Assembly: GCA_964565645.1 (NCBI GenBank)
Contig: CAZMFQ010000003.1
Location: 1-64,000 of the forward strand
DNA: 64,000 nt
Origin: JAHIQC01 sp964565645
GTDB taxonomy: Bacteria; Actinomycetota; Coriobacteriia; Anaerosomatales; JAHIQC01
Reading direction: 5' to 3'
A program made the position numbers and the translations under genes. Positions within the stretch are counted from its first letter, which is position 1, and every line of letters begins with the position of its first letter. The notes below the pieces were generated by a model. It was not told where the DNA came from. It made no database searches and worked only from the letters and a program-made list of their open reading frames with translations. This document shows, in pieces, positions 55,870 through 64,000 of this stretch.

Positions 55870-55947
55870 GGGACGTCGCGTACGACCGCTTTCAGGCGCG
55901 CACCCTCGGTGCGGCCGACTCTCCCTCCGACCGGAGGGCGACGTCCC
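55870..55947 (-). promoter_or_regulatory. Structured leader RNA before leuA
   Basis: A perfect 10-base inverted repeat (55870-55879 and 55938-55947) encloses two hairpins: a 5-pair stem with GACC/GGTC loop (55924-55937) and a 6-pair stem with a 3-base loop (55899-55913). The outer stem abuts the serA stop on one side and the leuA Shine-Dalgarno on the other. It looks like a multibranch regulatory RNA. I know no family that matches. Confidence 0.5.
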
Positions 55948-57527
55948 TATAGCTCGATGCTCCAGGCCTCGTCCATGCCCGCCTGCTCGCGGATGCGCTC
56001 GAGCAGCGCCGAGCTGATCTGCGAGTCCACGGTCACGCCCATGAGGGCCTGGCCGCCGGCCTCCTTGCGTCCGACCTGCATGCCGCCGATGTTGATGCCC
56101 TCGGCGCCCAGGATCGTGCCGACCTTGCCGATCATGCCCGGCCGGTCCGGATACATGAAGAACGCCATGAACTCCTCGGGAACCATGTCGAGGTCATAGC
56201 CGAAGAGTGAGACCAGACGCGCCTCGTTCTTCTTGCCGATGAGCGAGGCGGCGATGTCGACCTTGCCGCCGGCGCCTTCACCGGTGATGCCGATGAGCGA
56301 CACGAAGTCGCGTGCCTCGGTCTGCTTGGTCTCGGTCACGCGGATGCCGCGCTGCTCGGCGTAGTAGTCGGCGTTGACGAAGTTGACCGACTCGGCCGAG
56401 ACGACGGTGAGCATGCCCTTGAGCACGGCGGTCTTGAGGATGCGGGTATCGGTCTCCGCAAGTGCGCCGACGAACTTGATGTCGAGCGACTCGATGCCGT
56501 GCCTCGCCATCTGCGCGACCATCTTGCCGAGGTCCTCGGCGACAGAGAGGTACGGTCCGACCTTCTCGTAGACGTCGGGCGAGACCGGCGCTATGTTGAC
56601 CGCGGTCGGGACCATCTCACCGCGAAGCCCGGCAGCGACGTACTCGGCGATCTGCTCGCCCGCGCGGTCCTGCGCCTCGGAGGTCGAGGCTCCGAGGTGC
56701 GGCGTGAGGATAGCGTTCTCGACCTCGACGAGCGGCGAGTCGGTGCAGGGCTCGACCTCGAACACGTCGACGCCCGCGGCGGCGACCTTGCCGCTCTTGA
56801 TAGCCTCGGCGAGCGCGTCGACCTGGTAGATGCCGCCGCGAGCGGTGTTCACCACGCGGACGCCGTCCTTCATCATCGCGAACTGCTCGGGGCCGAACAT
56901 GCCGATGGTCTCTTTGGTCTTGGGCAGGTGGACGGTGATGAAATCCGCCTGCGGCAGGATGTCGTTCACGTTCTCGAACAGCTCGACGCCCATCGCCTGC
57001 GCGCGCTCGGGGCTCGTGTAGGGATCGAAGCCGATGATGCGCATGCCGAAGGAACGGGCGCGCTCGGCCACGAGCGAACCGATGCGACCGAGGCCGAAGA
57101 TCGCGAGTGTCTTCTCGTAGAGCTCCGAGCCGGTGAACTTGGAGCGCTCCCACTTGCACTGCTTCATGCTCGCCGCGGCCTGGGGGATGTTACGCGCACT
57201 GGCCAGCATGAGCGCCATCGTGTGCTCGGCGGCCGAGACCACGTTGGAGGTCGGGGCGTTGCACACGATGATGCCGCGCTCCGTGGCTGCCTGGACGTCG
57301 ACGTTGTCGACACCGACGCCGGCGCGCCCGATGATCTTGAGGTTCACGCCCGCCTCGATGACCTCGCGGGTCGCGCGCGTGGCGGAGCGCACGATGAGCG
57401 CGTCGTAGGCCGGGATCTCAGCCACGAGCTGTTCAGGCGTCAGGTCGGTCTTGACCTCGACGTCGAACTCTCCCTTGAGCATCTCGATGCCGCTCGCGGC
57501 GATCTTCTCTGCGACAAGTACCTTCAT
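55947..57527 (-). CDS. serA: D-3-phosphoglycerate dehydrogenase SerA, long form
   Basis: A 526-residue enzyme for the first step of serine synthesis. The substrate and NAD domains show GRAGVGVDNVDV, IFGLGRIGSLVAERA, NTARGGIYQ and LTPHLGAST with the catalytic Arg, Glu and His. Residues from about 320 hold the ASB domain, and the last 75 residues an ACT domain (FFMYPDRPGMIGKVGTILG), which in this family binds serine as inhibitor. It follows the aminotransferase by 10 bases, a classic serine-pathway pair. Confidence 0.95.
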   Translation of the reverse strand: MKVLVAEKIAASGIEMLKGEFDVEVKTDLTPEQLVAEIPAYDALIVRSATRATREVIEAGVNLKIIGRAGVGVDNVDVQAATERGIIVCNAPTSNVVSAAEHTMALMLASARNIPQAAASMKQCKWERSKFTGSELYEKTLAIFGLGRIGSLVAERARSFGMRIIGFDPYTSPERAQAMGVELFENVNDILPQADFITVHLPKTKETIGMFGPEQFAMMKDGVRVVNTARGGIYQVDALAEAIKSGKVAAAGVDVFEVEPCTDSPLVEVENAILTPHLGASTSEAQDRAGEQIAEYVAAGLRGEMVPTAVNIAPVSPDVYEKVGPYLSVAEDLGKMVAQMARHGIESLDIKFVGALAETDTRILKTAVLKGMLTVVSAESVNFVNADYYAEQRGIRVTETKQTEARDFVSLIGITGEGAGGKVDIAASLIGKKNEARLVSLFGYDLDMVPEEFMAFFMYPDRPGMIGKVGTILGAEGINIGGMQVGRKEAGGQALMGVTVDSQISSALLERIREQAGMDEAWSIEL

Positions 57528-57537
57528 CTGTGTCTCC

Positions 57538-58683
57538 CTACCCCTCCAGGAAGACGGCTTCCGCCGCCTTGATGCCCGAACCATGCTCGAACTCGTAGCC
57601 CAGCGTCGCAAGCGTCATCTCAAGCGCCGCGAGTGTGGTGATGATGTCGAACTCCCCGAAGTAGCCGAGGTGTCCGATGCGGAAGATGCGACCGGTGTAG
57701 TCGTCCTGACCGCCCGCGATCGTGACGCCGTAGCGGTCCTTCATGGTCTTGACGATAGCCTTGCCGTCGACGCCTTCGGGTACCCAGACCGGCGTGACCG
57801 CAGAGCCGCGGCCCTCCGGCGGAGCGAAGAGCGAAAGCCCGAGCGCCTCGCAACCGCGGCGTGTCGCCTCGGCAAGCATGGAGTGGCGCGCGATGGTGTT
57901 CTCGAGGCCCTCTTCGCGGATCATGCCGAGTGCGACATTGAGGCCAAGCACGAGCGAGACGGCCGGCGTGAACGGCGTGGTGTCCTTCTCGATGTTCTTC
58001 TTGTACTTCATCCAGTCGAAGTAGAACTTGGGAAGCGTGGAGCGCTCGTAGGCGCGCCATGCCTTCTCGGAGACCGTGCAGGCCGCCAGGCCGGGCGGGA
58101 GCATGAGACCCTTCTGCGAGCCTGTCATGACCACATCGAGGCCCCACTCGTCCGTCTTGCACTCCACAGCACCGATACCCGTGATGGAGTCGACGATGAG
58201 CACGCACTCGTCATAGCCCTTCACGATCTCGCCGATGGCCTTGACGTCGTTCAGTACGCCCGAGGATGTCTCGGACTGCGTGACGATGACGCCGCGCACC
58301 CCGGGATTCGCTTCGAGCGCCGCGGCCACGTCCGCCGGGCGGACGACCTCGGTCCAGCCGTAGGCCAGATCGATGACGTTGAGGCCGTACACCTCGGCGA
58401 TGAGCTTCTGACGGTCGCCGAACTTGCCGTTGCGGGTCACGATGACCGTGTCGCCGGCGCAGAAGCAGTTGGCGATCGCGGATTCCATGACGCCGGTGCC
58501 CGAGCAGGCGAACAACAGCGCGTCGCCCTCTGTCTGGAACACGTACTTGAGGCCGACGATCGCCTCAGCGAACGCCGCCGAGAAGTCCGGCGTCCGGTGG
58601 TGGATGATCGGCGCGGCCTGCGTGAGCAGGACCTCGGCCGGTACCGGCGTGGGACCCGGGGTCATCAGGTACTTCTTCTGCAT
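57538..58683 (-). CDS. Class V aminotransferase, SerC/alanine-glyoxylate type
   Basis: A 381-residue PLP aminotransferase. Lys191 in TGSQKGLMLPPGL is the cofactor lysine, and LMTPGPTPVP at the N-terminus is typical of the serine-pyruvate/alanine-glyoxylate subgroup. Being next to serA, it probably acts as the phosphoserine aminotransferase, as similar enzymes do in some archaea and bacteria, but the substrate is inferred. A structured 170-base space separates it from ilvC. Confidence 0.85.
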   Translation of the reverse strand: MQKKYLMTPGPTPVPAEVLLTQAAPIIHHRTPDFSAAFAEAIVGLKYVFQTEGDALLFACSGTGVMESAIANCFCAGDTVIVTRNGKFGDRQKLIAEVYGLNVIDLAYGWTEVVRPADVAAALEANPGVRGVIVTQSETSSGVLNDVKAIGEIVKGYDECVLIVDSITGIGAVECKTDEWGLDVVMTGSQKGLMLPPGLAACTVSEKAWRAYERSTLPKFYFDWMKYKKNIEKDTTPFTPAVSLVLGLNVALGMIREEGLENTIARHSMLAEATRRGCEALGLSLFAPPEGRGSAVTPVWVPEGVDGKAIVKTMKDRYGVTIAGGQDDYTGRIFRIGHLGYFGEFDIITTLAALEMTLATLGYEFEHGSGIKAAEAVFLEG

Positions 58684-58850
58684 CGCGTCTCTCCCTTACA
58701 CGGTGGTACCGCCACCCAGGCAGTGGCGGACGCTTCCCTAGTGCCATGCAAGGCGCTCGCGCGCCCTGCCGGGCTTCAGCGGCAGGACCTCGCCCTGTCC
58801 GCTGCAAGCCCGGCGTGGCACCGACGCGCGGGCGTACGCCCGCGTCGCGG
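58684..58850 (-). other. Intergenic RNA structures between ilvC and the aminotransferase
   Basis: Three strong stems. A bulged 11-pair stem at 58822-58847 lies just after ilvC. A long stem at 58768-58814 has outer 9-base arms and inner 6- and 4-base pairings. A 7-pair hairpin at 58709-58729 is preceded by AGGGAAGCG and followed by TACC, a pattern also found before ilvD. No T-run follows any of them, so they are not ordinary intrinsic terminators. Confidence 0.5.
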
Positions 58851-58852
58851 TG

Positions 58853-59845
58853 CTACTTCTTCAACCAAGAGAACATGTTGCGCAGATCGCCGCCGACCTC
58901 TTCGACGAGGTGCTCGGCGTTGATGCGGCGCATGGCCTTGAAGTGCGGCGCGGCGACCTTGTTCTCAAGCATCCAGTTGCGGGCGAACGTACCGTTCTGG
59001 ATCTCCCACAGGACCTGCGCCATCTCCTCGCGGGTCTCCTCGGTGACGATCCGCGGGCCGGTCACATACGCGCCGTACTCGGCGGTGTTGGAGATCGAGT
59101 CGAACATCTTTGCCATGCCGCCTTCATACATCAGGTCGACGATGAGCTTGAGTTCGTGGAGGCACTCGAAGTAAGCGATCTCGGGCTGGTAGCCCGCCTC
59201 GACGAGCGTCTCGAATCCGGCCTTCACGAGCTCGGTCGCGCCGCCGCACAGCACAGCCTGCTCGCCGAACAGGTCGGTCTCGGTCTCCTCGGCGAACGTG
59301 GTCTCGATCACGCCGGAGCGGGCGCCACCGATACCGAGCGCCCACGCGAGTGCGATGTCCTGCGCCTTCCCCGACGCGTCCTGGTGGACGGCGATGAGGC
59401 ACGGCACGCCGGAGCCCTCGGTGTAGACGCGACGGACCATGTGGCCCGGGCCCTTGGGGGCGATCATCACGACGTCGACACCGGCGGGCGCCTCGATCTG
59501 ACCGAAGTGGATGTTGAAGCCGTGAGCGAACGCGAGGACCTTGCCCTCGGTCATCGACTCGTGGATCTCGCTGTAGTAGATGTGCGCCTGCAGCTCGTCG
59601 GGAGCGAGGATCATGACGATGTCGGCCTCGGCGGCCGCCTCGCGAACGGTCATGACGCGCAGACCGTTCTCCTTGACCGTGTCCCAGCTCTTGGAGCCAG
59701 CGCGAAGCCCGACGCGCACGTCGCAGCCGGAATCGTGCAGGTTCAGCGCATGCGCGTGACCCTGCGAGCCGTAGCCGATGACGGCTATCTTGCGGTCCTT
59801 GATGAGCGAAAGATCACAGTCACCCTCGTAGAAGATCGTTGCCAT
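58853..59845 (-). CDS. ilvC: Ketol-acid reductoisomerase IlvC, class I
   Basis: A 330-residue class I KARI that isomerises and reduces acetohydroxy acids for Val, Leu and Ile. GYGSQGHAHALNL is the cofactor-binding loop, and VGLRAGSKSW the loop that decides NADPH versus NADH use. The metal-binding acids lie in GEQAVLCGGATELV and the C-terminal helices. The ATG at 59843-59845 has GAGGAGG upstream. Confidence 0.96.
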   Translation of the reverse strand: MATIFYEGDCDLSLIKDRKIAVIGYGSQGHAHALNLHDSGCDVRVGLRAGSKSWDTVKENGLRVMTVREAAAEADIVMILAPDELQAHIYYSEIHESMTEGKVLAFAHGFNIHFGQIEAPAGVDVVMIAPKGPGHMVRRVYTEGSGVPCLIAVHQDASGKAQDIALAWALGIGGARSGVIETTFAEETETDLFGEQAVLCGGATELVKAGFETLVEAGYQPEIAYFECLHELKLIVDLMYEGGMAKMFDSISNTAEYGAYVTGPRIVTEETREEMAQVLWEIQNGTFARNWMLENKVAAPHFKAMRRINAEHLVEEVGGDLRNMFSWLKK

Positions 59846-59959
59846 TCTCGTTGCCTCCTCATATCCGCGGGCCGCGCCCGCGTCGGTTCCTATGTCGAGC
59901 GGCACAGCGCCGCTTGGTTCCTCTCTCTGCGCCCGGCCGCGCTTCGCGGTCGTTCGCCC

Positions 59960-60445
59960 CTAGCTCTCCCGGGACCCGCGAGCGAGCGCGATCTTGCCCG
60001 TGCGCGCCATCTCCTTGATGCCGTACGCCCGGAACAGGTCCTCCATGGCCTCAAGCTTGTCGGTCGAGCCGGTCGCCTCGATGGTGAGCGAGTTGCGCCC
60101 GACGTCCACGATCTTGGTGCGGAACACGTTCGCGATCTCGATGATCTCGTGGCGGCGCTCCGGTGCGGCGTTGACCTTGAACAGCACGAGTTCCCGGTCG
60201 ATCATGTCGTCCGGATCAAGGTCCTGGATCTTGATGACGTTGACGAGCTTGTGGAGCTGCTTGGTTATCTGCTCGAGCGGGGTGTCCGCCGCGCTCACCA
60301 CGAGGGTGATACGCGAGAGCGTCTCGTCCTCGGTCACGCCGACCGCGAGCGAGTCGATGTTGAAACCACGGCGCGCGAACAGCGACGTGACACGGGTGAG
60401 GACACCCGGCTTGTTCTCGACGAGAACCGACAGTGTGTGCTGCAT
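59960..60445 (-). CDS. ilvN: Acetolactate synthase small subunit IlvN/IlvH
   Basis: A 161-residue regulatory subunit with an N-terminal ACT domain (LSVLVENKPGVLTRVTSLFARRGFNI in part) that binds valine in this family, and a C-terminal ACT-like domain. It follows ilvB with no gap: the ilvB stop is adjacent to its ATG at 60443-60445. It should activate IlvB and give valine feedback control. Confidence 0.95.
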   Translation of the reverse strand: MQHTLSVLVENKPGVLTRVTSLFARRGFNIDSLAVGVTEDETLSRITLVVSAADTPLEQITKQLHKLVNVIKIQDLDPDDMIDRELVLFKVNAAPERRHEIIEIANVFRTKIVDVGRNSLTIEATGSTDKLEAMEDLFRAYGIKEMARTGKIALARGSRES

Positions 60446-62200
60446 CTACTCCCACACCTCCTCGAGGAGTTCGTCATCCAACATCTCGGAGACGGGGCCT
60501 CCGGGGATACCACCGAGCATCTCGTCGATCGAACCGCCCGGCGCGACCATCGGGAACACGCACTCCTCCTCGACCACGCGGCAGTCCACGATCGCCGGGC
60601 CGTCGAACTCGAACGCCGCGGTGAGGGCCGCGTCGAGCTCCTCGGGGGTCTTGACCCGCACGCCGAAACACCCGTAGGCCTCCGCGAGCTTCACGAAGTC
60701 GGGCACGTCCCGATCGAGCACCGAGCTCGAGTAGCGCTTGCCATAGAACAGCTCCTGCCACTGACGCACCATGCCGAGGAACCCGTTGTTGAGCACCACG
60801 ATCTTGACCGGCAGCCCGTAGAGCTTGGCCGTGGCCAGCTCCTGGATGTTCATCTGGATCGAACCGTCGCCGGCGATATCGACCACGAGCGCCTCGGGAC
60901 GACCGAGCTGAGCGCCGATCGCCGCGGGAAACCCGAAGCCCATCGTGCCCAGGCCGCCGGAGGAGACCCAGGTCCTCGGCTTGCGCAGGGTGTAGTACTG
61001 GCAGGCCCACATCTGGTTCTGACCGACCTCGGTGCAGATGACCGTCTCGCGGTCTTTGGTCAGCTCGCTGATACGTTCGACGACGTACTGGGGCATCAGA
61101 CCGCCGCTGTCCTGCGAGTAGTGGAGCGGGAAGCGCTTGCGCCAGTCGTCGACGGCCCGCATCCATGCGTCGGTCCTGGGCTCGGCGCCCATCTTGCGCA
61201 GCTCGGCCGTGAGCCCTGCGATGATGTGCTTCGCATCGCCCACGATCGGCACGTCGACGGCCTTGTTCTTGCCGATCTCTGCGGGATCGATGTCCACGTG
61301 GATGACCTTGGCCTTGTTCGCGAACGTCGAGAGCTTACCGGTGACGCGGTCGTCGAAGCGCACCCCGATGGCCACGAGCAGATCGGTCTCGGTGATGGTG
61401 TAGTTCGTGAACTTGGCGCCGTGCATGCCCGGCATGCCGATCCACAAGTGATGGTCCTCGGGGAACGAACCCTTGCCCATCATCGTGGTCGTCACGGGGA
61501 GCTGCATGAGTTCGGCGAGCTCCTTGAGCTCGGCCGCGGCATTGGAAGCGAGCACCCCGCCGCCCACGTACAGCAACGGCTTGCGGGCCTTCGCGATCAT
61601 CTGCGCAGCCTGCTTGATCTGCTTGCTGTGGCCCTTGTAGGTGGGCTTGTAGCCGGGCAGGTTCACATGCTCGGGGTACGAGAAGGAGAGGTCGTGCTTC
61701 GACACGTCGGCCGGCACATCGATGAGGACCGGCCCCGGACGCCCGGTCGTGGCGATGTGGAACGCCTCCTTGATGATCTCGGGGATCTCCGCGGCGTCCT
61801 TGACCAGATAGTTGTGCTTGGTGATCGGGAGCGTGATCCCGGTGATGTCCGATTCCTGGAACGCGTCCGTGCCGAGCACCGCGGTCGCGACCTGTCCCGT
61901 GAACACCACGAGCGGGATCGAGTCCATGTACGCGTTGGCCAGCCCCGTGACCGTGTTGGTGGCCCCCGGACCGCTCGTCACGAGCGCCACACCGGGCTTG
62001 CCGGTCACACGCGCGTAGCCGTCCGCCGCATGCACGGCGCCCTGCTCGTGCCGCGGCAGGACGCTCTGGATCTGCTTCGACTCGTACAGCGCGTCGAATA
62101 TCGGAAGCACGACCCCGCCCGGATAGCCGAAGAGGACGTCTACCCCCTCCAACTCCAACGATCGAACGAGCGCTTGTGCGCCGTTCATCTTCTCACTCAT
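60446..62200 (-). CDS. ilvB: Acetolactate synthase large subunit IlvB
   Basis: A 584-residue ThDP- and FAD-dependent enzyme making acetolactate and acetohydroxybutyrate. GYPGGVVLPIFDAL contains the N-terminal motif before the catalytic glutamate in PRHEQGAVHAADGYAR, and GDGSIQMNIQELATA is the ThDP-binding GDG-N motif. The ATG at 62198-62200 overlaps the ilvD stop (ATGA). Confidence 0.96.
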   Translation of the reverse strand: MSEKMNGAQALVRSLELEGVDVLFGYPGGVVLPIFDALYESKQIQSVLPRHEQGAVHAADGYARVTGKPGVALVTSGPGATNTVTGLANAYMDSIPLVVFTGQVATAVLGTDAFQESDITGITLPITKHNYLVKDAAEIPEIIKEAFHIATTGRPGPVLIDVPADVSKHDLSFSYPEHVNLPGYKPTYKGHSKQIKQAAQMIAKARKPLLYVGGGVLASNAAAELKELAELMQLPVTTTMMGKGSFPEDHHLWIGMPGMHGAKFTNYTITETDLLVAIGVRFDDRVTGKLSTFANKAKVIHVDIDPAEIGKNKAVDVPIVGDAKHIIAGLTAELRKMGAEPRTDAWMRAVDDWRKRFPLHYSQDSGGLMPQYVVERISELTKDRETVICTEVGQNQMWACQYYTLRKPRTWVSSGGLGTMGFGFPAAIGAQLGRPEALVVDIAGDGSIQMNIQELATAKLYGLPVKIVVLNNGFLGMVRQWQELFYGKRYSSSVLDRDVPDFVKLAEAYGCFGVRVKTPEELDAALTAAFEFDGPAIVDCRVVEEECVFPMVAPGGSIDEMLGGIPGGPVSEMLDDELLEEVWE

Positions 62201-63861
62201 GAGAGCACCGCCCCCTTGTCCGCACTCGAAACGAAATGCGCGTAGCGCGCAAGATACCCTGTCTTGACCCTCGGCTCCGGCGCCGTCCACGCGGCGCGGC
62301 GCGTCGCGAGCTCCTCGGCGTCAACGAGAAGCTCGATCGAACCGGCGTCGATGTCTATGGCGATGCGATCCCCGTCGCGTACGAGCGCGATGGGGCCGCC
62401 GTTGGCCGCTTCGGGACTCACGTGACCGATCGAGGCGCCGCTCGTGGCTCCCGAGAAGCGCCCGTCGGTGATGAGCGCGACCGAGCGGTCGAGCCCGATG
62501 CCCTTGATGGCGCTCGTGGGCGTGAGCATCTCGGGCATCCCGGGGCCGCCCTTGGGACCCTCGTAGCGGATGACGATGACGTCGCCTTCGGCGATCTGCC
62601 TGCCGAGGATGGCCTCCACGGCCGCGTCCTCGCCCTCGAAGACGCGCGCGGGACCCTCATGTCGGCGCATCTCGGGAGAGACCGCCGAGCGCTTCACGAC
62701 CGCGCCGTCGGGCGCGATGTTGCCCTTGAGCACGGCGAGGCCGCCGATGGGAGCGTAGGCGTCGGAGACCGGTCGGACCATCGAGGGATCGGTGTTGCGG
62801 CCCGATGCCGCGATCTCACCCATCGTGCGTCCGTCGACGGTGAGCGCGTCGCGTTCGATGAGCCCGGCCTTGTCGAGCTCGTGCATGATCGCCGGGATGC
62901 CGCCGGCCGCGTAGAGGTCCTGCATGTGGAAATCGGATGCCGGGGAGACGCGCACGAGGTTCGGCGTCCGGTCGCTCACCGCGGCCCAGTCGTCGAGCGT
63001 GATGTCGGCGTCGGCCTCGTGAGCGATGGCGGTCAGGTGCAGCACCGTGTTGCTCGACCCGCCGAACGCCATATCGAGGGTCATCGCGTTCCTGATGGCC
63101 GCGGGCGTCATGATCCGCCGCGCCGTCACGCCCGCCTCCAGAAGCTCCATGACCTTCATGCCGGCGTGCTTGGCGAGCCTGATGCGCTCCGAGTAGACCG
63201 CGGGAACGGTGCCGTTGCCCGGCAGACCCAGCCCGATCGCCTCGGTCAGGCAGTTCATCGAGTTGGCGGTGAACAGGCCGGCGCAGCTGCCGCACGTGGG
63301 GCACGCGGCGTTCTCAAGCTCGATGAGTTCCTCGGCGTCCATGGTGCCCGCGCTCACCTGGCCGACCGCCTTGAAGACCGTGTCGAGGTCGACGTCCTTG
63401 CCCTTGTAGCGTCCGGCGAGCATCGGGCCGCCCGATATCACGACGGTCGGGATATCGAGCCGCGCGGCGGCCATGAGCATGCCCGGGATGATCTTATCGC
63501 AGTTCGGGATCATGACCATCGCATCGAAGGCATGGGCCTGGACGGCGAGTTCGACGCTGTCGGCGATGACTTCGCGACTGGCGAGCGAGTAGCGCATGCC
63601 GGCGTGATTCATCGCGATGCCGTCGCACACGCCGATCGTGGCGAACTCGAGCGGGGTCCCTCCGGCCATGATCACGCCGGTCTTGACCGCGTCGGCGATC
63701 TTGTCGAGCATCAGGTGCCCGGGGATCACGTCGTTGACGGAGTTGACGATGGCGACCAGAGGCCGCGAGATCTCCTCGTCGGTGAGCCCGTCCGCCTTGA
63801 GCAGGCTGCGATGCGGGGCCTTGGCCACGCCGCCCTTCATGCGTTCGCTTCTGTACTCCAT
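62197..63861 (-). CDS. ilvD: Dihydroxy-acid dehydratase IlvD
   Basis: A 554-residue Fe-S dehydratase for the fourth step of Val and Ile synthesis. Cluster cysteines lie in IPNCDKIIPGM and CPTCGSCAGLFTANSMN, with SDGRFSG-like sequence (ALITDGRFSGATSG) near the C-terminus. It starts at an ATG (63859-63861) and is the first gene of the ilvDBNC cluster inside the window. Its leader carries the AGGGAAGCG-hairpin-TACC element. Confidence 0.96.
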   Translation of the reverse strand: MEYRSERMKGGVAKAPHRSLLKADGLTDEEISRPLVAIVNSVNDVIPGHLMLDKIADAVKTGVIMAGGTPLEFATIGVCDGIAMNHAGMRYSLASREVIADSVELAVQAHAFDAMVMIPNCDKIIPGMLMAAARLDIPTVVISGGPMLAGRYKGKDVDLDTVFKAVGQVSAGTMDAEELIELENAACPTCGSCAGLFTANSMNCLTEAIGLGLPGNGTVPAVYSERIRLAKHAGMKVMELLEAGVTARRIMTPAAIRNAMTLDMAFGGSSNTVLHLTAIAHEADADITLDDWAAVSDRTPNLVRVSPASDFHMQDLYAAGGIPAIMHELDKAGLIERDALTVDGRTMGEIAASGRNTDPSMVRPVSDAYAPIGGLAVLKGNIAPDGAVVKRSAVSPEMRRHEGPARVFEGEDAAVEAILGRQIAEGDVIVIRYEGPKGGPGMPEMLTPTSAIKGIGLDRSVALITDGRFSGATSGASIGHVSPEAANGGPIALVRDGDRIAIDIDAGSIELLVDAEELATRRAAWTAPEPRVKTGYLARYAHFVSSADKGAVLS

Positions 63862-63924
63862 CGCGCACCTTCCGTCTCATGACGGTGGCGAGAGCCGTTG
63901 CGAGCCGCACGAGCCGTGATCGGG

Positions 63925-63949
63925 GTACGCCGACAGGCGGCGCTTCCCT
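63925..63949 (-). promoter_or_regulatory. AGGGAAGCG-hairpin-TACC element before ilvD
   Basis: Minus strand: AGGGAAGCG (63941-63949), one base, a CGCC-TGTC-GGCG hairpin (63928-63939), then TACC. It shares flanks and spacing with the element at 58706-58739 but has a different stem sequence. Its function is unknown. Confidence 0.4.
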
Positions 63950-64000
63950 GAGCGCGAGGTGCCCGGAAGACACGAATACCGCGGATGCGCATGCTGCCGC

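Noticed and set aside
58701..58715. Plus-strand sequence resembling a T-box (GGTGGTACCGC)
   Set aside because: It points away from the genes, lacks the full consensus and any Stem I, and is explained by the palindromic end of the minus-strand hairpin.
58850..62245. Open frame of over 1100 codons on the plus strand opposite ilvC, ilvN and ilvB
   Set aside because: Same reason: three well-recognised enzymes lie on the other strand and the composition of this frame is typical of antisense.
63862..64000. A T-box before ilvD
   Set aside because: No AGGGTGG-ACCGCG sequence is present in the visible leader; only the AGGGAAGCG element was found.

Overview
This is a high-GC bacterial chromosome window, roughly two thirds G+C by eye. 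It is packed with long operons joined by 4-base ATGA or GTGA stop/start overlaps. A Trp-type T-box leader, short-form HisG with HisZ, a YerC/TrpR-like regulator and multiheme c-type cytochromes together suggest an anaerobic actinobacterium-like lineage, perhaps a Coriobacteriia relative. That assignment is inference: there is no rRNA gene or other phylogenetic marker here except dnaE. I saw no tRNA, rRNA, CRISPR array, transposase or integrase.

Layout. Positions 1-4.5 kb hold a tryptophan operon on the minus strand (trpE, fused trpGD, trpC, start of a trpB) behind a promoter and a T-box riboswitch with a UGG specifier. A class II Fic protein is divergent from it. A short patch with a small membrane protein and a 47-residue zinc-ribbon protein follows. 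From 6.7 to 16.3 kb lies a nearly complete histidine operon (hisZ-G-D-C-B-H-A-F-I-E) whose last gene is an M48/HtpX-like membrane protein with a destroyed HExxH site. Then come an RHH/GNAT toxin-antitoxin pair with its own promoter and operator-like repeats, dnaE, yerC, a FAH-family gene, cimA, ilvE, and leuB/leuD.

Positions 27.8-53.0 kb form an accessory island lying exactly between leuD and leuC, which normally adjoin. It holds a PglC/D/E/F-type UDP-diNAcBac pathway, a Wzx flippase, an O-antigen-ligase/O-oligosaccharyltransferase-like protein, many GT2 and GT4 glycosyltransferases, two paralogous radical SAM proteins, a methyltransferase and a polysaccharide deacetylase. In its middle is a cytochrome block: a membrane TPR protein, a membrane NHL beta-propeller, a secreted hexaheme cytochrome with a strong promoter, Shine-Dalgarno sequence and terminator, and two membrane-anchored dodecaheme-class cytochromes. 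The second of these is one base from the ligase gene.

Positions 53.0-63.9 kb return to housekeeping on the minus strand: ilvD-ilvB-ilvN-ilvC, a class V aminotransferase, serA, leuA, leuC. Intergenic spaces here hold strong, possibly regulatory RNA structures.

How the parts may work together: the housekeeping genes supply Trp, His, Ser, Leu, Ile and Val, with isoleucine possibly made through citramalate. The island looks like a cell-surface glycan factory coupled to an extracellular electron-transfer module. The most interesting hypothesis is a secreted, perhaps filament-forming and perhaps glycosylated, hexaheme cytochrome with dedicated membrane multiheme partners.
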